Origin: a candidate division TA06 bacterium SM23_40
Lineage (GTDB): Bacteria; LJUI01; SM1-40
Length of the DNA: 38,122 bases
Direction: 5' to 3'
NCBI GenBank assembly: GCA_001303705.1
Contig: LJUI01000022.1
Coordinates: 1-38,122, forward strand
In this document: positions 33,539 to 38,122 of the stretch, in pieces
Layout of the letters: each line of letters starts with the position of its first letter
Numbering within the stretch: position 1 is the first letter of the stretch
Translations under genes and position numbers: made by a program
Notes under the pieces: generated by a model
Database searches by the model: none
What the model saw: only the letters and a program-made list of their open reading frames with translations
Told to the model about the DNA's origin: nothing

Positions 33539-34336
33539 GTGGAGAGGCTATTGACCATCGCCGGCTCCGACCCGGGAGGCGGCGCGGGCATCCAGGCTGA
33601 CCTCAGGACATTCAGCCGCCTCGGCGTGTACGGAATGGCGGTCGTCACCGCAGCGACTGCACAGAACACGCGAGGCGTCCAGGGTGTCCATTTTGTGCCC
33701 GCGGAGTCGGTGGCGCTCCAGCTCGATGCTGTCCTCTCCGACATCGGTGCGGATGCAGTCAAGACCGGGATGCTCGGGAACGCGGAGATCGTGCGCGCGA
33801 CAGCGGAGAAGATCCGGCAGTACGGGGTACCCCACCTCATCGTCGATCCCGTGATGGAGGCGGAGAGCGGCACTAGATTGCTCACCGAGGATGGGGTGGA
33901 GTCGATGGTGGACCTACTCCTCCCGCTCGCGACCGCCGTGACTCCCAATCTGGCAGAGGCGGGAGTGCTCGTGGGCCAACGGGTCGAGACGATCTCTGAC
34001 ATGAAGCTGGCGGCCCGCCGCATCCACGAAAAAGGGCCCCGGTGGGTCATCGTGAAGGGCGGCCACCTGAAAGAGAATCCGGTCGACGTGGTATTCGACG
34101 GCTCAGGATATGTCGAGCTGGCAGGTGAACGGGTGCTGGGGCCGAGCGTACATGGGACAGGATGTACATTCTCCGCGGCGCTTGCGGTAGGCATCGCACG
34201 GGGGATGCCGGTGACAGAGGCTGTGCTCACGGCCAAGCGGTTCGTCACTGCTGCACTGAGAACGCCGCTGGGCCTCGGGAAGGGGAGATCGATCGCCAAT
34301 CAGTTTGTCGATGTCGATGAGGAGATGGAGAGTTGA
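33539..34336 (+). CDS. thiD: Hydroxymethylpyrimidine/phosphomethylpyrimidine kinase
   Basis: 265 residues of the ribokinase-like fold. Start region LLTIAGSDPGGGAGIQADL is the classic ThiD N-terminus, followed by VTAATAQNT, VDPVM, TPNLAEA, VIVKGGH and the catalytic HGTGCTFSAALA. It phosphorylates HMP and HMP-P in thiamine synthesis and may act on pyridoxal compounds. GTG 33539 has GGGAGGAG five bases upstream; an ATG at 33488 is in frame but lies next to the repeat array with no ribosome site. No other thiamine genes are near. Confidence 0.94.
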   Translation: MERLLTIAGSDPGGGAGIQADLRTFSRLGVYGMAVVTAATAQNTRGVQGVHFVPAESVALQLDAVLSDIGADAVKTGMLGNAEIVRATAEKIRQYGVPHLIVDPVMEAESGTRLLTEDGVESMVDLLLPLATAVTPNLAEAGVLVGQRVETISDMKLAARRIHEKGPRWVIVKGGHLKENPVDVVFDGSGYVELAGERVLGPSVHGTGCTFSAALAVGIARGMPVTEAVLTAKRFVTAALRTPLGLGKGRSIANQFVDVDEEMES

Positions 34337-34361
34337 TTGTCGGTCGATGGGATGATATGAT
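34333..34361 (+). promoter_or_regulatory. Promoter for the ferredoxin gene overlapping the thiD stop
   Basis: TTGATT (34333-34338), 17-base spacer, TATGAT (34356-34361). The -35 includes the thiD TGA. Expected start near 34368. Confidence 0.7.
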
Positions 34362-34438
34362 TCGTCATCGTGGAGATAGGAATTGCCGGCGGGCAGGAGA
34401 TAGAGGCAGTCCGCCGTCGTGGGAGAGGAGGTGAGAGA

Positions 34439-34687
34439 ATGGCGTTGTTGATCAACGAGGAATGTACGGCCTGCGGAGTCTGTGAGCCCGAGTGCCCGAA
34501 CGAAGCGATCACCGAAGGCGACCCGATCTACGTGATAGATCCGGATAAGTGCACTGAGTGTGTGGGGGCGTTCGATGAACCGCAGTGCGCATCAGTCTGT
34601 CCGGTTGATTCATGCGTCCCGGATCCGGCACACGAGGAGTCGAAGGAGGATCTCCTCAAGAAGTACCGAGAGCTGCACCCCGAGTAG
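34439..34687 (+). CDS. 2[4Fe-4S] ferredoxin, YfhL type
   Basis: 82 residues. First cluster motif [12 protein letters not shown]; second [20 protein letters not shown], with the longer C-x2-C-x8-C-x3-C spacing typical of the YfhL/Alvin group of low-potential ferredoxins. A likely cytoplasmic electron carrier. GGAGGTGA precedes the ATG at 34439; an in-frame upstream extension is rejected because of it. Partner enzymes are unknown; the hydrogenase subunits in this window carry their own clusters. Confidence 0.93.
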   Translation: MALLINEECTACGVCEPECPNEAITEGDPIYVIDPDKCTECVGAFDEPQCASVCPVDSCVPDPAHEESKEDLLKKYRELHPE

Positions 34688-34812
34688 ATGAACGATCGAT
34701 ACTTCACCACCTCGTTGCACTGCTTTCCGGAGGGCCTGGCTCGATTTCGCGTGGCGTCCTGAGGATTCACAGCACAGTCAGGATCTCCTGCCCTTCTTCA
34801 TCTGGTGGATGG

Positions 34813-34839
34813 GGCCCGGCCTGCCTCGGCTGCCGGGCC
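34813..34839 (+). other. GC-rich hairpin in the ferredoxin-amidohydrolase gap
   Basis: GGCCCGGC (34813-34820) pairs with GCCGGGCC (34832-34839), 11-nt loop. The following bases (TGTATCC) are only weakly T-rich. It may be a terminator for the ferredoxin transcript or a leader element of the amidohydrolase gene. No clear promoter is visible in 34688-34900. Confidence 0.45.
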
Positions 34840-34900
34840 TGTATCCATCAACAGGCAGGCGCCGCCCTGCTCCCGGGCAGTGCCTCGGAGTCGTGAGCGA

Positions 34901-36463
34901 ATGGCATATGTCCTGTACAATGCAACTCTCCACTCCTCTCGATTGAACAGAGACGAAGCTGATGCGGTCGCCGTCTCTGGCGGTCGGATCTCCGCCGTCG
35001 GCCGCACTGATGAAGTGAGGCGTCGGGCCGGGAAAGGGGCGTCCGAGATCGATCTCGCGGGCCGGAGTGTGGTACCGGGATTCATCGATGCTCACACCCA
35101 CCTCATCCCCGAGAGCCTGGCAAAGATCAGATTCCACCTCGGAGACGTGAGGAGCCCTGAGGGCCTGCTCGAGCGGCTGCGGGAGCGGGTGAGAGAAGTC
35201 GGCGCGGGAGAGGCCATCGTGGGAGAGGGCTGGGATGACAGCGAGTGGGGTGGAGGATATCCGGGGAGGGAGGAGCTCGACGCCGTGGCTCCCCGCAATC
35301 CGGTCGTCCTGCGAAGAGTCTGCGGACACCTGGCGATCGCCAATAGCCGAGCCCTCGATGCCATCGGCGAGGAGTGGTCGGAGGTAGACCGGACCGCCGG
35401 AGTCCTTCGCGGGATGGTTGCGCTCCAGGTGAATCGGATCTTTCCTCCCTCGCGGGAAGACCTGATTCGAGCGCTTCGCTACGCCGAAGAGCTCGCTTTC
35501 GCCTCCGGGGTGACATCCGTGCATGAAATCGCTTCGCGCGGCATGCTGCAACTATGTATGGAAGAGAGGGAGCGCGGGACCCTCAGGCTCAGGATGTACT
35601 TCACTCTTCCCCGGGGAGACGTTGAGTCTGCCCGGCAGGATGGGCTCGCGGCCGGTACGGGTGACGAGTGGCTCCGCATCGGCGGATCGAAGATCATGGC
35701 GGACGGTTCGGTCGGAGCGAAGACGGCAGCGCTGCTCGAGCCTTACGCCGGGGATCAGGAAAACCGCGGGATGCTCCTCCACTCAGACGAGGAGATGGCC
35801 GAGATGGTAGGTCGATTCCACGGCGATGGGTGTCAGGTATTGACTCATGCGATCGGGGACCGTAGTGTGAGGCAGGTCGTGGGGGCGTACGAGCGTGTCA
35901 TGGGTGCGGGAGGAAATGCACTCCGTCATCGGATAGAACACGTGGAGATGGCGGATCCGGCGGATCTCGAGCGGATGGCCCGGCTGGGGATCATCGCATG
36001 TATGCAGCCGAACTTCGTCGTGAGATGGGGTCGTCGAGGGGGGATGTACGAGGCCCTGATCGGCGAAGAGCGGCTTCGCACGTCGAACCGGTTCCGCACC
36101 ATGCGCGAGATGGGGATACGCGTGGCGTTCGGCTCTGACTGCATGCCCGTCTCGCCTCTGTACGGGCTCGACGGGGCGGTCAATCATACGAACCCCGATG
36201 AATCGCTCTCTCTCGATGAGGCCGTCGAGTGCTACACAGCTGAGGGGGCGTACGCTGCATTCGAGGAGGGAGAGAAGGGGAGGATTGAGGAGGGGAGCGT
36301 GGCTGATCTCGCGGTGCTCTCGGGCAATCTCCTGGAGGTCGAGAGGCCGAGCGATCTCCAGATCATGACGACGATCGTGGGCGGGGCAGTGGTATACGGA
36401 GCGCTTCCTGGAGGTGCGGAAAGCCTATCCGATTTTTCTGTTGACACTACAAAAACCGCGTGA
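34901..36463 (+). CDS. Amidohydrolase family 3 (YtcJ-like) metal-dependent hydrolase
   Basis: 520 residues. N-terminal beta-sandwich strand LYNATLHSS, then the metal motif GFIDAHTHL, GEGWDDSEWGGG, ADGSVGAKTAALLEPY, H in LTHAIGDRSVRQV, RIEHVEM, and the catalytic Asp in VAFGSDCMPVSPL. C-terminal part GSVADLAVLSGNLLE is typical of the superfamily. Members hydrolyse amides or related C-N bonds; the substrate is unknown. ATG 34901 with GGAG ten bases upstream is preferred to the in-frame extension from 34805, which would run through the hairpin at 34813. The last codons contain the promoter of the next gene. Confidence 0.9.
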   Translation: MAYVLYNATLHSSRLNRDEADAVAVSGGRISAVGRTDEVRRRAGKGASEIDLAGRSVVPGFIDAHTHLIPESLAKIRFHLGDVRSPEGLLERLRERVREVGAGEAIVGEGWDDSEWGGGYPGREELDAVAPRNPVVLRRVCGHLAIANSRALDAIGEEWSEVDRTAGVLRGMVALQVNRIFPPSREDLIRALRYAEELAFASGVTSVHEIASRGMLQLCMEERERGTLRLRMYFTLPRGDVESARQDGLAAGTGDEWLRIGGSKIMADGSVGAKTAALLEPYAGDQENRGMLLHSDEEMAEMVGRFHGDGCQVLTHAIGDRSVRQVVGAYERVMGAGGNALRHRIEHVEMADPADLERMARLGIIACMQPNFVVRWGRRGGMYEALIGEERLRTSNRFRTMREMGIRVAFGSDCMPVSPLYGLDGAVNHTNPDESLSLDEAVECYTAEGAYAAFEEGEKGRIEEGSVADLAVLSGNLLEVERPSDLQIMTTIVGGAVVYGALPGGAESLSDFSVDTTKTA

Positions 36464-36469
36464 TAGGCT
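36441..36469 (+). promoter_or_regulatory. Possible promoter with flanking inverted repeat for the cNMP-binding gene
   Basis: TTGACA (36441-36446), 17-base spacer, TAGGCT (36464-36469); the -10 is poor. AGCCTATC (36422-36429) and GATAGGCT (36462-36469) form a perfect 8-bp inverted repeat, one arm upstream of the -35 and one over the -10, as an operator might. It begins inside the end of the amidohydrolase gene. Confidence 0.45.
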
Positions 36470-36554
36470 CGCGCAAAGGTTGCAGGAGGGTACTCGAGCA
36501 TAATCAAACGGAGGCATTCGGGTACCTATCTCTTTCCAGAGAGAGGTCTTGATC

Positions 36555-37112
36555 ATGTCCGTAGATACCGGATTGCTTGGTCGCATCGAACTCTTCAAGA
36601 ATCTCGAGCCGTCAGAGATCACCGAGGTCGCAAAGCACCTCAAACCGCGGCAGTTCAGTAAGGGCGAGGTCATCTTCAAAGAGAAGGCTCCCGGCGATGA
36701 GATGTTCCTCATCGAGAAGGGGAGCGTGGAGGTGAGCCTTGCCCGCGATGACGTGCTGCTGGTGCTTGCTGAGCTCGGTCGATACTCCTTCTTCGGCGAG
36801 ATGGCTCTCCTCACCCAGCGGGTCCGCTCAGCCACGGTTACCGCCCTCTCGGACTGCGTCCTCTACTCTCTGAAGCGGTCCGATCTGAGCCGTCTGGTGG
36901 AGGAACGTCCGGCGCTCTCGGCGAAAGTCCTGCTGGCGCTCTCGCAGACGCTCTGCGACCGAATCGCCGCCACCAACGACAATCTGGAAACACACTTCCT
37001 CATCAATCGAGCAATAGTCGACAACGAACAGTTCCGGCAGCTGTATATCGGCGCACAGCAGACGAAGGCCCCCCAGGAGGAGAAGGAGACGAAGAGCGCC
37101 AAGGAGAGCTAG
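36555..37112 (+). CDS. Stand-alone cyclic-nucleotide-binding domain protein
   Basis: 185 residues. The cNMP-binding fold covers about 8-130: GEVIFKEKAPGDEMFLIEKG, then the phosphate-binding cassette FFGEMALLTQRVRSATVTAL with the Glu and Arg that hold the nucleotide. After an alpha-helical segment the protein ends in a Glu/Lys-rich tail; there is no helix-turn-helix, so it is not a CRP-type regulator by itself. It probably signals through protein contacts. ATG 36555 is preferred over TTG 36549, with AGAGG ten bases upstream. Confidence 0.88.
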   Translation: MSVDTGLLGRIELFKNLEPSEITEVAKHLKPRQFSKGEVIFKEKAPGDEMFLIEKGSVEVSLARDDVLLVLAELGRYSFFGEMALLTQRVRSATVTALSDCVLYSLKRSDLSRLVEERPALSAKVLLALSQTLCDRIAATNDNLETHFLINRAIVDNEQFRQLYIGAQQTKAPQEEKETKSAKES

Positions 37113-37232
37113 CGACCGCTCGGACGGATCGGCTCGCCAGTCGCCAGAGCTGTTTGGCGTCATATCGAGTAGTCTGCCCTTCGTGTACCTTCCGGGATCT
37201 ACCATTCATCCTGCTCATTCTGCCTACTACGT

Positions 37233-37307
37233 GTCCCCATCGTCTAGCGGTTAGGACTCCACTCTTTCAAGGTGGCAACGCGGGTTCGACTCCCGCTGGG
37301 GACACCA
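37233..37307 (+). tRNA. tRNA-Glu (anticodon TTC), CCA encoded
   Basis: Cloverleaf: acceptor GTCCCCA (37233-37239) with TGGGGAC (37297-37303), anticodon stem CCACT/GGTGG around loop CTTTCAA, anticodon TTC at 37266-37268, T arm GCGGGTTCGACTCCCGC, discriminator A, CCA at 37305-37307. The D arm GTCTAGCGGTTAGGAC is typical of tRNA-Glu. No clear promoter is visible in the 120 bases before it. Confidence 0.96.
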
Positions 37308-37315
37308 GCCTGGGT

Positions 37316-37342
37316 TTGACTGGTCTGACCCTGGGCTATTAT
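37316..37342 (+). promoter_or_regulatory. Possible promoter of the candidate structured RNA
   Basis: TTGACT (37316-37321) and TATTAT (37337-37342), 15 bases apart, shorter than the 16-18 seen elsewhere here. Expected start near 37350. Confidence 0.45.
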
Positions 37343-37349
37343 ATTGCAG

Positions 37350-37602
37350 ATTTTTCGATTAGCTTGTGGGGCCGGTAGGCCTCCAGACCAAGCCACCTCG
37401 GTTGGGAGGCTGAGGGTCCAGCCCCCGGACAACGGTCCCATTTGGAGCTGAGGCGATGGATGCACCGGGTAGAATCGTCTCAGCTCCGCCTGTCTGGGCT
37501 CCCAAGCTGTGGTGCGACTCCCGGACCCTGTGGCCGCCATGCAAGTAGTTATACTGTAAGCAGATATGGTGCAACGGGCGACGCCCACTTTTTTCATTTT
37601 TC
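37350..37602 (+). ncRNA. Candidate structured non-coding RNA (6S-like outline)
   Basis: No gene is readable here, but the sequence folds as a closed unit. Outer stem: CTTG, TGG and GGCC (37363-37373) with GGCC, CCA and CAAG (37532-37545). Inside, a local hairpin GCCTCC/GGAGGC (37379-37410), then a long arm: AGGGTCC (37413-37419) with GGACCCT (37523-37529), AGCCC (37420-37424) with GGGCT (37496-37500), GAC with GTC, and a 14-bp stem GGAGCTGAGGCGAT (37444-37457) with ATCGTCTCAGCTCC (37474-37487). A closing stem, a bubble with a side hairpin and one long arm in 183 nt is the outline of 6S RNA. I cannot confirm the class. It lies between a promoter-like and a terminator-like sequence. Confidence 0.5.
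37568..37602 (+). terminator. Terminator of the candidate RNA
   Basis: A short stem GGGC/GCCC (37576-37579, 37583-37586), possibly extended by GTG/CAC, followed by TTTTTTCATTTTT. The stem is weak but the T tract is long, and a new promoter starts right after it. Confidence 0.6.
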
Positions 37603-37604
37603 AC

Positions 37605-37634
37605 TTGACTCGCCGGGCCGACTGGGTGTACAAT
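37605..37634 (+). promoter_or_regulatory. Promoter of the last (secreted protein) gene
   Basis: TTGACT (37605-37610), 18-base spacer, TACAAT (37629-37634). Expected start near 37641, about 390 bases before the next start codon. Confidence 0.7.
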
Positions 37635-37640
37635 CACCAT

Positions 37641-38031
37641 AGCCGATTCTTCTCGGCTTTGGAGGATTGAGCCCAGGAAACGGCCGCATATTCGCTAAGG
37701 TCGACGGCGGCGCCTTCCGCTGCCCGGGCCTATTTGAGACTGATTTCCGGCATCGATAGAGTGGGTGGCACACGGAACCAGAGACGGACTTCGATTTCGC
37801 TGACCCGAGCGGTAGAGCTGCTGGGGTCTGTCTATTTTTCGGCGGATACCCCGGCAGAGGAGCGAGGCCACGGTCGGCTGAGTGGCTGTGAGATTGGCAG
37901 GCACGAGGCTCCTCTTCTAACCCACGAGAGGAGGTGAATACGAGACGGGCCGAGATGAATCTGCGCAGCACCTGAGCACAACGGATTTTTGGGCAAACAT
38001 CGACGGTGTTTCCCAGCAGGAGGTCACAACG
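37641..38031 (+). promoter_or_regulatory. Long structured 5' leader, class unknown
   Basis: About 390 bases without a convincing gene. Hairpins: AGCCGA/TCGGCT (37641-37658) at the very 5' end; TTCCG/CGGAA (37745-37777); a perfect 10-bp stem CTGCTGGGGT/ACCCCGGCAG (37818-37857); CTCCTCT/AGAGGAG (37909-37933), which would hide a strong AGGAGG that has only a 13-codon frame after it (37934-37975, GTG start); and GGG-AAACA/TGTTT-CCC (37991-38013) just before the real ribosome site. This is more structure than a plain leader needs, so a riboswitch or attenuator is possible. I do not recognise a known class. Confidence 0.4.
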
Positions 38032-38122
38032 ATGAAAAGGCTCAACAGACGAGGTACCGTCTGTGCGGCGGTCGTGATGGCTGCTGCGCTCGTGGTCGGA
38101 GTTTGGTCCCCGGATGTCAGCG
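38032..38122 (+). CDS. Start of a secreted protein (cut by window end)
   Basis: ATG 38032 has AGGAGG eight bases upstream. The 30 codons visible begin MKRLNRRG and continue into a hydrophobic stretch of Ala and Val (AAVVMAAALVVGV), a signal peptide. The mature protein lies beyond the window, so its function is unknown. Confidence 0.75.
   Translation, partial: MKRLNRRGTVCAAVVMAAALVVGVWSPDVS

Noticed and set aside
37763-37775. GGGTGGCACACGG resembling the T-box antiterminator motif
   Set aside because: The rest of a T-box (specifier stem, terminator/antiterminator pair, aminoacyl-tRNA or amino-acid gene) is missing.
37734-37937. Small frame of 67 codons in the last leader
   Set aside because: No ribosome site at its start, runs through several hairpins, no family resemblance.

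Overview
The window looks like a chromosomal segment of a GC-rich, diderm (Gram-negative-type) bacterium from a poorly sampled lineage. Evidence for a diderm is two predicted outer-membrane barrel proteins, a lipoprotein with a lipobox, and secreted proteins with signal peptides. smc, ftsY and a tRNA gene show it is chromosomal. I cannot name the phylum; an FCB-like candidate phylum is only a guess. Vegetative promoters are unusually easy to read: most match TTGACT/A or TTGATT, 16-18 nt, TATAGT/TATGAT/TAGATT.

Layout. 2-5532 (+): end of a ROK sugar kinase/regulator, an AIM24-family protein, an EamA permease and a P2A-type Ca2+ ATPase. 5548-8900 (-): a DUF2490-like barrel and a complete sulfonate/nitrate/taurine-type ABC importer. 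9015-15425 (-): a seven-gene unit of a double-receiver protein, a single receiver, a cytosolic receiver-histidine kinase and the four subunits of a group 3b [NiFe] hydrogenase (sulfhydrogenase) in the order hydB-G-D-A. 15668-18961 (-): a membrane histidine kinase and an NtrC-type sigma-54 activator. 19266-21576: an alkaline-phosphatase-superfamily hydrolase (+) and a membrane HD-GYP-like protein (-). 22066-24995 (+): a large secreted metallopeptidase/beta-propeller/barrel protein split by a -1 frameshift. 25566-27218 (+): a secreted C39-like protein. 27509-32109 (+): smc-ftsY. 32651-37112 (+): an Rrf2 regulator, thiD, a YfhL-type ferredoxin, an amidohydrolase and a cyclic-nucleotide-binding protein. 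37233-38122: tRNA-Glu, a candidate structured RNA with its own promoter and terminator, then a long leader and the start of a secreted protein.

How the genes work together. The most coherent system is the 9-19 kb block. A sigma-54 promoter element (15485-15500) lies just ahead of the receiver/hydrogenase unit, immediately downstream of the terminator of the sigma-54 activator gene. The simplest model is that the membrane kinase senses a periplasmic ligand and phosphorylates the activator, which switches on the hydrogenase unit together with its own internal receivers and kinase. A second, perfect -24/-12 match precedes the C39-like protein, so the regulon may include an exported product.

A second theme is degenerate tandem repeats between genes, with unit lengths of 14, 21, 22 and about 51 bp, plus a 15-bp in-frame repeat. 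One array starts exactly at the 3' end of ftsY and re-copies its last seven codons, stop included. Third, the region after tRNA-Glu can be folded by eye into a 183-nt closed structure resembling 6S RNA in outline.
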